From Paenibacillus castaneae (lineage in GTDB: Bacteria; Bacillota; Bacilli; Paenibacillales; Paenibacillaceae), in the NCBI RefSeq assembly GCF_002884445.1, contig NZ_KZ614144.1, positions 351,272-415,271 of the forward strand: a stretch of DNA of 64,000 nt, in the 5' to 3' direction. The translations under genes and the position numbers were made by a program. The number at the start of each line of letters is the position of its first letter. Position 1 is the stretch's first letter. Below the pieces are notes generated by a model. The model saw only the letters and a program-made list of their open reading frames with translations, had not been told where the DNA came from and ran no database searches. Below, one piece after another: positions 52,501-61,791 of the stretch.

Positions 52501-55500
52501 ATATCAAAGGGGATTTATATTTAAATCACGCTCCTTTGACAAAGGCTTATACCGGTTTAGATATTCCGGTCAAAGCCATAGTCAAATATGCGGATTCCGT
52601 CACTCTTTATTATAAGAATGAGGGTGACGCTTCTTTTGCTTCAATCTCAATGGCGGCAGCTGACAGTGTCAACTACAACGTCAAAATACCCAAAGAAAAT
52701 GTGAAGGCAACGAAGATTTTATATTATATCGTGGCTCAAAGCGCAGGCCAGCCGTCACAATCTTCAGGAGACGCGAATACACCGAATAGCGTGGATATGG
52801 TAACAGATACAGATGGACCGGCGTTTTTGAATCAGCTTCCTGATATGATGGACGTCGTTGAATCTTTCCATCCGGTCATTTCCGTCGATTTGGATGACCC
52901 TAACGGTGTGGACGTGTCATCGCTCAGCATTGCCATCGATGGCCATGATTTCACGTCGAAAGCGGTTATGTCAGAACTCCAAATTAAGCTGTCCTTGAGT
53001 TCGAATGACGATTTAACAATCGGTACGCATACCGTTACTGTAGCGGCCAAAGATAAGCTGGGCAATTCTTCAACACATTCTTGGACCTTCCAGATTGCTC
53101 CGAGGTTTACAGGCGGTAATCATTATAGAGGAACGACGCATAATCATACGCAAATATCACATGATGCTAAAGGCAATCCTGAGCAAGCTTTGCTAGCGGC
53201 TCAAGCCTATGGCTACGACTATTTTGCTTTTTCTGATCACTCGCATGATATTGATGCCAGCCTAGTAGGCAAAGACACTGTCGATCACAATGGAATGCCG
53301 CAGCGCACCGGAGGATCGGATTGGAAGCTGACTAAGGATTTGGCAAAGGGGTATACGAAGGACGGGGAATTTGTCGTATTCCCGGCGTTTGAAATGACTT
53401 CGACGACGTGGGGACACTCCAATGTGTTCGGAACAACCGACTTTATTGACCGCGTACAAGATGGTGGGAAATATCAGAACCTGCAAAATTACTATGCATG
53501 GACACTGACCTACGATAATATTGTGGCGCAGTTCAATCACCCTGCGATGTCTTCGAATGCGTTCGACAATTTTATTCCTTACGATAAAAATGTCGACAAG
53601 CTCTTCACGATGCTTGAGGTAGGAAACGGGTCTGGAAATTATTCCTATGTCAATGTAGAAAATAAGTTCTTCAGCGCCCTCGATTTGGGCTGGCATATAG
53701 CGCCGACATACGGCGAAGACAACCACGATGCGACATGGGGACAGACGAAGAAGCGTACGGTCATCGTCGCTAACGACCTATCCCAAGAGTCTTTGCTTGA
53801 TGCCATGAAGAAAATGCACGTTTATTTCAGTGAGGATCCGAATTTCCAGCTGGATGTGCTGGCTAATGGATATTATATGGGGGCTACGGTAGATTCCAAG
53901 GCGCTGGGTTTTAATGTAACAGGCAGCGACCCTGTATCTGAAAGTTCCTCCGACCCGAAATATAAATATTTGGATAAACCATCGAACGATAATATAGCTA
54001 AGGTAGAGCTTATTACCAACGGCGGCAGAGTTATTGATAGCTATACTCCGGCTTCGGACTCTACATCTTTTAATTGGAAGCCATCCGTCAATGTCGTGGG
54101 CGGACAGCAATGGTTTGTTATTCGCGTTACCCAAAAGGATGGCGACAAAATATACTCAGCGCCAATCTGGTCGCCAGCTGATCCGATGTCAGTCAAAGTA
54201 AACGATTTGACCATCGCTGAAGGAGCTGCCATCTCCGGGATTCCGGTCACTCTTAAAGCAGGAATCTCGAATCTGGGTACAATCAACCTGACTAACCTTA
54301 AAGCCCTTTTCTATTACGACAGCATAGATTCGGCGCATTTCATTGGAGATGCCGTGATCGAATCACTCGCATCGAATAAGAATGCGTATGCCAGCGTTAA
54401 TTGGACGAGTCCAGTTGCTGGGGATCATAAATTGATAGTCGTTCTTTCGGCAGGGGACGGAAATGATCTAGGAGATAATAAATACGAGCAAGCGATTATC
54501 GTGAAAGCGCCGCTAGGCGTCAAAGTCATGATAGATGCTACGCATAATAACGAGAATACAACGAGCGATACGGGGACGTATGCGAACAACCTTACAAACT
54601 TAACGCTCAATTTGAAACAGCAAGGGTATACAGTTTCCGAGAATAAAGACGCCCTAACGGATCAACTCTTAAGCGATGTTGGCGTATTGATGGTGACTCA
54701 TCCTAGCAGTGCTTATAGTGCAGGGGAGATTGCCGTATTGAAGAAATTTGTCAACCGCGGCGGATCATTATTATTGACCGAAAAGAGTAATTTTGGAGGA
54801 ACGCAGCAAAACTTGAATAGCCTGTTAACGGGTATCGGTTCAAGTATTTTGGTTAATAACGACGGAGTGTTCGATGAAACGGCAAGCGGTAATTTCTGGT
54901 CAACACCGTTAACTTCGAATTTCTCAGTAAGGCTTCATTTAGCTCCAGTGAGTAATGGATTAACAGATTTCGTGTCTTTATTGGATTTCTACAGCGGATC
55001 AAGTCTTGCGGGGAACGACGGTGCCGGGAACAAAATTCCGCTGACTAATAGCGGTACGGTTACCATTCTAGCTAGCGGCAACGAATCCACGTTCCAGGAC
55101 TCGCCACAAGTGAAGGCTGATACGGTGAAGTACAATGTACAAACAGCTAACGGAAAAAGCGGTCCTGCTTTAACCGACGTTACCGGCGGAGCAGTTATTC
55201 CGTTAGTAGCTTCGGAGCAGCTTGGAAGCGGGCGTATATTCGTCGCCGGAATGAATGTTTTTAACGATAAGCAAATGACACAAAACGACGGACCAACGAA
55301 CAACGTTCCGTTCGGGTTAAACGTAATAAATTGGCTGTCTCATCTCGAATCGAAGGTCACATCGATCGGCGATGTACGTTTGCTTCCAGAGGAAACGAAT
55401 GTTGTTGTTCAAGGCAAGGTGACAACAACCGCATTCTATGATTCGGTTTATGTTCAAGACGAAACTGGCGGTATCGTAGCATTCGGCGAAGTGCCAGATG

Positions 55501-57362
55501 GATCGCTTCAGCTTGGTGATACAGTTCGTGTGTACGGCCGGATCGGTTCATTCGAGAATGATAAAGAACTTATTTTTGATCGATTTGCCAATAGTGTTGT
55601 GAAAATAAGCTCCGGACCTGCAGTTCAACCTAAATCGGTTAGCACGGCTGATTCTGTATCGGAGGCTTACCAGGGCCAATTGGTTCAAGTTAAGGGTAAG
55701 GTTACTTCCATTCCGAATGAAAGTACCTATGTCATTAACGATGGTTCAGGTGATGTGAAAGTCTTTATTGATGGTTACATCAGTAACAAAACCGGGGCTC
55801 CCGTTCAGATTGGAGTCGGGGATACCATTGTTGCGACAGGCCTCAGCGGTAAATATTCTTTAGGCAACCGAATTCGCGTTCGTGATACCAAGGAATTGTT
55901 AAAAGTTACAGGAACTGATCCTACTGATCCTATAACTCCTGTATCTGGCGTGACGCTGGATAAAGCTAGCCTGGATTTAACAGTAGGCGGAACAAGCAGG
56001 CTTAATGCAACTGTAGAGCCTGTCAACGCAACGAACCAAACGGTAACATGGACATCTAGCAACGCGCTTGTCGCAATAGTAGATGCGAACGGTTTGGTCA
56101 CAGCTGTCTCGTCAGGGATGGCTACCATTACGGCAACAACGCTAGAAGGCAGTTTCATAGCAGAAAGTACCGTCAAAGTGACTGCAGATGATTCCTCCAA
56201 CGGAAACGGCGGAAATGGCAACACTGGCAGCGGTGATAACAGCGACACGAATACTGGAAGTCAATCAGCCATAATAACGCCTGACAAGCTCTCTAACAAC
56301 GAAGGCGGTAAAACAACTGTCGTGGTTCCGGCCAATACGTTGGAAGTGGTACTTCCTTGGAATACGGCTGATTTGATCAAGCAAAACGATCTACTGATCA
56401 AATCGGATAAGATTACAATGATCATTCCGTCAGATTTGATTAGGCAGCTCTCCGGCAAGCTTTCTGCGGAGGAACAGAAAGAGAGCACTATTTCACTCAA
56501 GTTAAGTCCGTTGAGTGATACGGATGCGAGAAATATCATTGCCAAAAGCAGTCAGGCCGTTCATGCCGATCTTAAGCTTGGAGGGGATGTATACGACTTG
56601 CATCTTTCCATGACAACTGCAAATGGCAAATCTGTAGCACTGTCGAAGTTCGACAAACCGATCACCATTCAGTTGAAAGTGGATTCCGCGATGAATTCGA
56701 AATGGACAGGCATCTACTATATTTCTGATAATGGCACGCTCGAATATGTCGGAGGAAAATATGTAGACGGTTATATGATTGCTGAGATCAGCCACTTCAG
56801 TAAGTATGCCGTGATTGAAGTGTCGAAGACATTTATCGATGTTCCGGCCAGTCATTGGGCAGCAAATGTGATTAAAGAACTGGCTGCAAAACAAATTGTG
56901 AGCGGCACAAGCGATACGACGTACGAACCAAATCGTAACGTAACACGTGCTGAGTTCACTACATTGTTAGTCAGAGCGCTGAAGCTTACGGAAAAAGCTG
57001 ATGTTTCGTTCGCCGATGTGAAGTCCAGCGATTGGTATGCTGAAGCGATTGCCATTGCTGTGAAAGCAGGAATTACGCAAGGTAAAAGCGCTGTGCTGTT
57101 TGATGCGAATGCACGAATTACACGCGAAGAAATGGTCACCATGCTGATGCGGGCGCACGCATATGTGAACGGTAAGCAATCCGTTCATACAGACATGAAA
57201 TTTGCGGATGCATCTCAAATTTCTTCGTGGGCAGTCGAATCTGTCAAATCGGCAGCGGCGCTTCAATTGATTCAAGGACGCGGGGCGGGCAAATTTGATC
57301 CGAAAGGGATCACAACCCGTGCTGAAGCAGCTCAAGTTATTTACAATCTATTAAATAAATAA
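49515..57362 (+). CDS. Giant SLH-anchored surface protein with PHP phosphoesterase domain and Ig-like, lamin-tail-like and OB-fold modules
   Basis: 2615 aa. Signal peptide about 1-34 (ends VTYADTS). Then: discoidin-like domain; two Big_2 folds (about 225-395, for example VTGVTLDKTALHVSVGGTAA); an Ig-like module; a lamin-tail-like domain (GDVVISQFYPNGGNSG); a second Ig-like; an OB-fold-like region (about 800-1000); a PHP metallo-phosphoesterase of CehA type near 1199-1450 with THNHTQ, FSDHSHD, QFNHPAM and YGEDNHDATWG as metal ligands; a GATase/DUF4350-like region (about 1670-1940); another OB fold; a Big_2 fold; a pre-SLH module; three SLH repeats. First of a probable five-gene unit with metal-linked membrane proteins. 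Probably an extracellular phosphoester hydrolase on the cell wall. Confidence 0.85.
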   Translation: MLSFTRKNKKWISLAMAVVMILSVLLPVPRVTYADTSSLLAKWDNFSATNLYANDGNDANKGKAATAISAVGLAKAGYSYSGTGLTNPAISANNWLPGTSYWVVNFSTKGYSDIKLSSMQAGSPTGPKSFNVQYSLDNSVWSQIDSYNVGSTSATPVDYVTGTLSNISLPAAVNDQSSVFIRWVVDADSKTVGDAVIPAAGTGSGTNRIANISVTGTPLPSGPVSVTGVTLDKTALHVSVGGTAALVAQVLPANATNSSVTWTSSDSSVATVVNGTVSAINEGTATITAVTVDGSFQATATVNVSSGPISVTGVTLNKSSLDLTAGGTDQLTAIVQPVTATNPSVTWNSDNENVALVDANGKITAKGAGTAKITATTLDGGFTSSAVVNVTLSKTVDPVVSKITFPSLTNVTGAASSVAGGSLVTLYFLDQTVAGTTVAAADGSFNLLFSNPSSKTEFTIAAQEDEKGVSNKVALTYSAYFNPGDVVISQFYPNGGNSGAFYKTKFIELYNRSNQDINFNNNWSLQYIASTGTTPSASNSVLLSGTIKAHSYYLVTGKPGTTGLDLPIAGDQTASISPSASIGGVLALSQKSGNITGAADSNIVDLLAYGNGSDGGYPVANQIQHHKIDTTTVWGKPFFDSSYIGAGTIVRKTNEGSDPRAAFGLGNGWFTPNNASDFVLNRPSNNSNPAEIVIRNSTYMEAPNAAKITFSETGGNATVTGAAGSVPASSTVHMYVVNSGVITLAGQTPAAADGTFSFSFSDANHNQSVYVTHTDASQQKSGYARIDSASYSKPQIMNIGDLHVNDMNGIPMNLSYSATIQGVVTSDNGSIGNGQTSFYMQDSTGGIEVIGGTSPSAAIAVGNKVTISGKVVYTAGMTQFVAATITDSVPDTAPAAASITLDKLSNFTAAEALEGKLVSVRGKVTNIPSAGPDYNVTITDELGNIAIVKILSASGIDVNSVISLGDTYSFTGILGQFQLVSPYTSGYYIKPRKASDIKGDLYLNHAPLTKAYTGLDIPVKAIVKYADSVTLYYKNEGDASFASISMAAADSVNYNVKIPKENVKATKILYYIVAQSAGQPSQSSGDANTPNSVDMVTDTDGPAFLNQLPDMMDVVESFHPVISVDLDDPNGVDVSSLSIAIDGHDFTSKAVMSELQIKLSLSSNDDLTIGTHTVTVAAKDKLGNSSTHSWTFQIAPRFTGGNHYRGTTHNHTQISHDAKGNPEQALLAAQAYGYDYFAFSDHSHDIDASLVGKDTVDHNGMPQRTGGSDWKLTKDLAKGYTKDGEFVVFPAFEMTSTTWGHSNVFGTTDFIDRVQDGGKYQNLQNYYAWTLTYDNIVAQFNHPAMSSNAFDNFIPYDKNVDKLFTMLEVGNGSGNYSYVNVENKFFSALDLGWHIAPTYGEDNHDATWGQTKKRTVIVANDLSQESLLDAMKKMHVYFSEDPNFQLDVLANGYYMGATVDSKALGFNVTGSDPVSESSSDPKYKYLDKPSNDNIAKVELITNGGRVIDSYTPASDSTSFNWKPSVNVVGGQQWFVIRVTQKDGDKIYSAPIWSPADPMSVKVNDLTIAEGAAISGIPVTLKAGISNLGTINLTNLKALFYYDSIDSAHFIGDAVIESLASNKNAYASVNWTSPVAGDHKLIVVLSAGDGNDLGDNKYEQAIIVKAPLGVKVMIDATHNNENTTSDTGTYANNLTNLTLNLKQQGYTVSENKDALTDQLLSDVGVLMVTHPSSAYSAGEIAVLKKFVNRGGSLLLTEKSNFGGTQQNLNSLLTGIGSSILVNNDGVFDETASGNFWSTPLTSNFSVRLHLAPVSNGLTDFVSLLDFYSGSSLAGNDGAGNKIPLTNSGTVTILASGNESTFQDSPQVKADTVKYNVQTANGKSGPALTDVTGGAVIPLVASEQLGSGRIFVAGMNVFNDKQMTQNDGPTNNVPFGLNVINWLSHLESKVTSIGDVRLLPEETNVVVQGKVTTTAFYDSVYVQDETGGIVAFGEVPDGSLQLGDTVRVYGRIGSFENDKELIFDRFANSVVKISSGPAVQPKSVSTADSVSEAYQGQLVQVKGKVTSIPNESTYVINDGSGDVKVFIDGYISNKTGAPVQIGVGDTIVATGLSGKYSLGNRIRVRDTKELLKVTGTDPTDPITPVSGVTLDKASLDLTVGGTSRLNATVEPVNATNQTVTWTSSNALVAIVDANGLVTAVSSGMATITATTLEGSFIAESTVKVTADDSSNGNGGNGNTGSGDNSDTNTGSQSAIITPDKLSNNEGGKTTVVVPANTLEVVLPWNTADLIKQNDLLIKSDKITMIIPSDLIRQLSGKLSAEEQKESTISLKLSPLSDTDARNIIAKSSQAVHADLKLGGDVYDLHLSMTTANGKSVALSKFDKPITIQLKVDSAMNSKWTGIYYISDNGTLEYVGGKYVDGYMIAEISHFSKYAVIEVSKTFIDVPASHWAANVIKELAAKQIVSGTSDTTYEPNRNVTRAEFTTLLVRALKLTEKADVSFADVKSSDWYAEAIAIAVKAGITQGKSAVLFDANARITREEMVTMLMRAHAYVNGKQSVHTDMKFADASQISSWAVESVKSAAALQLIQGRGAGKFDPKGITTRAEAAQVIYNLLNK

Positions 57363-57390
57363 TCAACATAGAAACACAGAATAGATAATA

Positions 57391-57430
57391 GGATGCCGTT
57401 CTTAGGAAAGGCATCCCTGTTATCTTTACA
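57391..57430 (+). terminator. Weak hairpin between the giant SLH gene and the HupE-type gene
   Basis: GGATGCC and GGCATCC pair around 12 bases, followed by CTGTTATCTTT. The poor T-run suggests that transcription continues into the next genes in part. Confidence 0.5.
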
Positions 57431-57441
57431 GGGAGGAAAAC

Positions 57442-58641
57442 ATGTTTCAGTTTCCTAGAGCACTCCGGTTTACTATATGTATAATGTCAGCCCTGTTATT
57501 TGTTTTCTTTCCATTCGTTCGGCAAGTCGATGCTCATGCATACAGTGCCAGCTATACGACGCTCAATCTGACCAAATCGAGTACAGAAATGGCCTATTCG
57601 TTAGACGAATTGTCCGTTATTGAACTGGTCGGCGGTGATATAAACGAGAATGGCATGCTAGAAGAGGAAGAATTTGCTGCGGTGAAGGATCAGCTTCTAT
57701 CGTTGCTGCAGCAAAATATTACGATGAAAATAGGCAATGTGCCTGAAGACTGGACCCATGTGGAAAGCATTAATCTTACCCGGCAAGGGGATGAAACCAA
57801 GGTGGTTATAAAGATCTCGTTTCCACCAGTACCCCCCTCTCAGCCCATTTCTTTAACGGATCAACTGTACATCAATAATACGGCCACAGCCAACTACGTC
57901 GATCTCCTGACGATTAATTATGGAAAACAAAAGAGCACATCAGCCCTATCAGGAAAAAGCCGGGTATGGGCCATGCAGATGACGGATGATGAATACGCCG
58001 ATTTGCATCAGGATGCAGAGTCGCTGCAGCTAAATTCGGATAGTGAGCAAGCAGCAGAACAACCAAATGCTGTTACGGAGCAATCGAATACCCATTCAGG
58101 CTGGTTCTCGTTTTTTAAACTAGGAATACAACATATTCTATCCGGCTATGATCACCTTTTGTTTCTATTCTCACTTTTGATTGCCAGACAAACATTTAAA
58201 CAGTATGCAACGATGATCACTGCGTTTACGATCGCCCACAGTATTACTTTAACATTGACGGTGCTTGGATGGATTGATGTGCCTGCCGAACTAGTTGAGC
58301 CTGCCATAGCGCTTAGCATTTGTTTTGTTGCCATTGACAATATGGTTCGCGATCGCGTCAATTACCGCTGGGTGCTTACCTTTTTGTTCGGTTTGGTGCA
58401 TGGTATGGGCTTTGCCGACATTTTGAAAGAAATGGATATCCCACGGAACGAACTTGCAGTTAATTTGATTAGCTTTAACCTCGGCATTGAAACAGTTCAA
58501 GTGATCATGATAGCAGTCCTTCTCCCACTGCTTGCACTTTTACACCGCTGGAAATATGCGAAGCGCGCAGTGTATGTGAGTTCTTCTGTGGCACTTGTGC
58601 TAGGCGGAGTCTGGCTCGTGCAGCGTATATGGTTTAACTAA
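57442..58641 (+). CDS. HupE/UreJ-type membrane protein
   Basis: 399 aa. Signal sequence about 1-31 (ends QVDAHA), then an extracytoplasmic domain of about 190 residues containing an EF-hand-like loop (GGDINENGMLEEEEF, residues 64-78), then six or seven membrane spans with the HupE/UreJ hallmark GIQHILSGYDHLLFLFSLLI and FGLVHGMGFADIL. These conserved His and Asp residues are thought to carry nickel or another metal in HupE proteins. AGGGAGGAAAAC precedes the ATG. It is followed closely by two more membrane proteins with His-rich loops, which supports a metal-handling function. Confidence 0.85.
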   Translation: MFQFPRALRFTICIMSALLFVFFPFVRQVDAHAYSASYTTLNLTKSSTEMAYSLDELSVIELVGGDINENGMLEEEEFAAVKDQLLSLLQQNITMKIGNVPEDWTHVESINLTRQGDETKVVIKISFPPVPPSQPISLTDQLYINNTATANYVDLLTINYGKQKSTSALSGKSRVWAMQMTDDEYADLHQDAESLQLNSDSEQAAEQPNAVTEQSNTHSGWFSFFKLGIQHILSGYDHLLFLFSLLIARQTFKQYATMITAFTIAHSITLTLTVLGWIDVPAELVEPAIALSICFVAIDNMVRDRVNYRWVLTFLFGLVHGMGFADILKEMDIPRNELAVNLISFNLGIETVQVIMIAVLLPLLALLHRWKYAKRAVYVSSSVALVLGGVWLVQRIWFN

Positions 58642-58663
58642 ATAGAAGCAAGAGGAGATTACC

Positions 58664-59734
58664 ATGCGAAATGCGGCAGCACATAAAGGATCATTCAAAT
58701 GGAACAGCCATTTGCTTGCAGCTTCTTCTTTGGCTTTTATTATCGTTTTATATTTTTTCTCTACTCAAGCACCCGGAATGATCGTAAACAATCCCAAACT
58801 GCAGCTATTCAAAATGATGTTTATCAGCATCATTATCGAAGCGATGCCTTTTATTCTGATCGGGGTTGTCATATCAGCGCTGCTGGAAGTATTCGTTTCG
58901 GAGCAGACGATCAAAAGAATGATTCCGAGCAATCCAATACTGGGAATTATTACGGCTAGTATACTTGGCATTATTTTTCCGATATGCGAATGCGGGATGG
59001 TTCCGGCTATTCGCAGACTAATTCAAAAAGGTATGCCTTTGTATGTGGCTACGACATTTATAGTAGTTGGACCGATATTGAATCCAATTGTATTCTGGTC
59101 AACGTTCACAGCTTTTCGCAACAAGCCGGAAATTGTTTATTCGCGTATGGGATTAGCCTTTTTGATAGCTCTTATCCTAGGTCTCATCGTGTATCGGTTT
59201 GTAAAGACGGATCAATTAAGGGTAAGAGAAGCTGCTCAGCAGCCTTTGCAGCATAAGCATTCACATCATCACGATCACCATCACGATCACGAACACGAAC
59301 ACGCCTCGGAGCATCGCCCTAGGTCGAATAAACTGGTCGAAGTGATGAGTCATTCGATAAGCGAATTTTTTGAAATGGGCAAGTTTTTAATTTTCGGTGC
59401 GCTATTAGTTGGATTGCTTCAAACGTTCATATCCAAAGACAGCTTAGTTGCGCTGGGACAAGGTCAAGGAAGCGCGAATTTACTAATGATGGGGCTCGGA
59501 TTTATCCTTTCTCTTTGCTCGACGTCGGATGCATTTGTGGCACAATCATTTATTACGACATTTTCGAAGGGATCACTTGTCGCATTTATGGTGCTTGGCC
59601 CTATGTTGAATTTGAAAGGAATCTTAATGATGCTGGCTGTTTTCAAAACACGCTACGTCGTATTGTACAGCTCGCTCGTTATCGTTCTTGTATATGCAGG
59701 CACGTTGATTCTAGATAAATTCCTATTGCATTAA
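58664..59734 (+). CDS. UPF0718/YraQ-type permease with His-rich cytoplasmic loop
   Basis: 356-aa membrane protein with about eight spans in two similar halves, each with a signature: PICECGMVPAIRRLIQKGMP and FILSLCSTSDAFVAQSF. A metal-binding-like loop lies between them at about residues 196-218, with alternating His and Asp/Glu (KHSHHHDHHHDHEHEH). Members of this family are often next to TIGR03943 proteins, as here, and are thought to take part in transport of divalent metals. AGAGGAGA precedes the ATG. It starts 22 bases after the HupE gene. Confidence 0.9.
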   Translation: MRNAAAHKGSFKWNSHLLAASSLAFIIVLYFFSTQAPGMIVNNPKLQLFKMMFISIIIEAMPFILIGVVISALLEVFVSEQTIKRMIPSNPILGIITASILGIIFPICECGMVPAIRRLIQKGMPLYVATTFIVVGPILNPIVFWSTFTAFRNKPEIVYSRMGLAFLIALILGLIVYRFVKTDQLRVREAAQQPLQHKHSHHHDHHHDHEHEHASEHRPRSNKLVEVMSHSISEFFEMGKFLIFGALLVGLLQTFISKDSLVALGQGQGSANLLMMGLGFILSLCSTSDAFVAQSFITTFSKGSLVAFMVLGPMLNLKGILMMLAVFKTRYVVLYSSLVIVLVYAGTLILDKFLLH

Positions 59735-59751
59735 GAGAGGAAATAACAGAT

Positions 59752-60687
59752 ATGGGAAACAATCGCGTTTCTATTGTGCATCACTTGTTGAAATTGGTCA
59801 TTTTGCTAGGTTTCACGGGATATCTGGTTTATCTGGCGCTAACAGGGGAAATCCTCCTCTTTATTGCTCCTCATCTTGTGAAATATGTGGAAATAGCTGC
59901 AGCTGGATTATTCTTGTTTTGTATATTTCAGCTTTATTTTTCGATTCGTTCGCTTAAGCAGCCTGATGCTGCTCACGATTGTGATCATGGTCATTGCCAT
60001 CATCATGATTTAGAACATGGACATAGCCATGAGCCCTCACGGTCGCTATGGAAAAATGTCATGATCTACGGATTGTTTATTTTGCCGTTATTATTCGGAT
60101 TATTTCTGCCAAACCAAGCTTTCGCAGGCTCACTGGCCAGAAACAAAGGAATGAATGTAGGAGGGGAAGCCGTTACGAGCGATGGAGTGCCATTGGATTT
60201 GGCACAGCTGGTCGGAAATGAAGACGCTGCGATAAAACAATTGTTCCGTTCAGATAAATACAATCGGGACTATGCCAAATTAGGCATGCTTCTATATCAG
60301 CAGGATTTAATAGAAATGAAGGATGAATGGTTCATTGAGAAGCTGCAGGCTCTTCATTCATTCGCAGATCAATTTGAAGGCAAGCAAATAAAAATAAAAG
60401 GTTTCATTTATCGAGAGAACGAATTGTCAGAAAATCAGTTTATTATAGGCAGAATGGCCATGACCCATTGTATAGCGGATATTTCGCCATACGGAATTGT
60501 TACCGAAAGTCCCGATGCAAGCAGCTATGCCAATGACACATGGGTAACCATTACGGGAACCATTGAAAAAACGACCTATCATAATCAGACAGTCATTAAA
60601 ATCATTGTTGAAAACGTAGAACCTGCAACTGCACCGGTTATCCCGTACGTTTATCCAGATTGGGGCTTCGCCCAAAAACTGCAATAA
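59752..60687 (+). CDS. TIGR03943-family membrane/extracellular protein
   Basis: 311 aa. Two spans near the N-terminus are followed by a short His-rich loop (about residues 74-95, HDCDHGHCHHHDLEHGHSHE), another span, and an extracellular domain of about 190 residues with FIIGRMAMTHCIADISPYGI and DTWVTITGTIEKTTY. This is the usual partner of YraQ-type permeases. The Cys and His in GRMAMTHC are typical of the family and are probable metal ligands. It begins 17 bases after the permease stop, in the same operon. Confidence 0.9.
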   Translation: MGNNRVSIVHHLLKLVILLGFTGYLVYLALTGEILLFIAPHLVKYVEIAAAGLFLFCIFQLYFSIRSLKQPDAAHDCDHGHCHHHDLEHGHSHEPSRSLWKNVMIYGLFILPLLFGLFLPNQAFAGSLARNKGMNVGGEAVTSDGVPLDLAQLVGNEDAAIKQLFRSDKYNRDYAKLGMLLYQQDLIEMKDEWFIEKLQALHSFADQFEGKQIKIKGFIYRENELSENQFIIGRMAMTHCIADISPYGIVTESPDASSYANDTWVTITGTIEKTTYHNQTVIKIIVENVEPATAPVIPYVYPDWGFAQKLQ

Positions 60688-60727
60688 GATCGACACATAA
60701 ACGAGCAAAGATGGGATGGTGTTTGTA

Positions 60728-61600
60728 ATGTTGCTTAATATAGGCAGTTTCATATTGATTATTCTGACTACAGGCTATCATGTTTACAATGCGTTTCATA
60801 GAAAAGCAATGCTCACAAGAGCTGCTGGAATGGCAGCAGCTTCTGCCTTTGCCGGTGTATCCAGCTTTGCATTTGGCGCTGTCTTGGCGCAATCATTCGA
60901 TTTCGATTTAAGCATATCCGTGGCATTTGCGATCTTATTCGCGATTGTCACAGGGTTGGCAGGCGGTTTTCCTTTCGGAAGGAAGTCGGCTATCCATGCA
61001 GCATTGTCCGGATCACTTGGCGCAATGCTTGGAACGGTGTTGAGCAGTTTGTTTTTCAAATCCAACATCGTAGTTATGGCTGCTGCTATCGTATTCATTC
61101 TAGGCTCTTTCCTTGTACAAAAAATAGGAGAAAAGCACTTAAACGCAAACAATCCAAACCATAAACCGGCGAAGCCGCCTCTGAAAAAGCCAGCTTATGC
61201 GAGTACGGTTATATTGGCAGTTGGTGTGGCGGTTTGTGCGGGGTACATTTTGCTGGAAAAAAACCAAATCCACATCGGCTCTATCGGCCAGCCGCAATCT
61301 CAGATCGCGACGATCGATGAAGAAAATGATTTGCAAGTAGCGATGATTGAAGTTTCCGCTTCCGGAATTACGCCTGGAATTACCGAGTTTAAAGCGGCTG
61401 CTATGATTAAAGCGATTATTAATGTGAAGGCGAATGCGGGGAACGACTTAAAGATTGTTTCTAGTGATTTGAATTTCAGCGCTGATTTAAAGCCGGGAGA
61501 AAACATCTTCTTATTGAATAACCCTCAGCCGGGAACTTACGTCATTGAAGTGCCGTCGAAAGCATATAAAGGCTCGTTTATAGTAAAAGAACAAAACTAG
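60728..61600 (+). CDS. Membrane protein with C-terminal cupredoxin-like domain lacking copper ligands
   Basis: 290 aa. Three or four hydrophobic spans form the first 130 residues, then a basic/proline linker (NPNHKPAKPPLKKPAY), another span, and a C-terminal beta domain (VAMIEVSASGITPGITEFKA, VIEVPSKAYKGSFIV) that resembles cupredoxin-type quinol-oxidase modules. There is no Cys/His/Met cluster to bind copper. The ribosome binding site is weak; ATG 60716 is an alternative start. Last gene of the HupE-YraQ-TIGR03943 operon. No known function; perhaps a structural or metallochaperone-like partner. Confidence 0.75.
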   Translation: MLLNIGSFILIILTTGYHVYNAFHRKAMLTRAAGMAAASAFAGVSSFAFGAVLAQSFDFDLSISVAFAILFAIVTGLAGGFPFGRKSAIHAALSGSLGAMLGTVLSSLFFKSNIVVMAAAIVFILGSFLVQKIGEKHLNANNPNHKPAKPPLKKPAYASTVILAVGVAVCAGYILLEKNQIHIGSIGQPQSQIATIDEENDLQVAMIEVSASGITPGITEFKAAAMIKAIINVKANAGNDLKIVSSDLNFSADLKPGENIFLLNNPQPGTYVIEVPSKAYKGSFIVKEQN

Positions 61601-61721
61601 TATTAGGGACAAGTCATTCGATAAGCGGAGGATACGGGCGTATATTTCCGAATACAATAGGCTGTGTATATGACGTACAAGAATAGAGTGGTTTATCCAA
61701 GCTGAAGCCAAAATCGGCGGT

Positions 61722-61750
61722 TTTCCATGCGGTTTAACATTCGATATACT
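61722..61750 (+). promoter_or_regulatory. Candidate promoter of the 59-aa gene
   Basis: TTTCCA and TATACT with 17 bases between, 41 bases before the TTG start codon. Confidence 0.45.
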
Positions 61751-61791
61751 TAAATGGACCGAAGAAAACATAAGCTGGAGGGTGAATTTAC

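Noticed and set aside
58664..59734. Plus-strand alternative frame 58699-58959 in the YraQ-type gene
   Set aside because: It overlaps a strong family match in the main frame and lacks a ribosome binding site.
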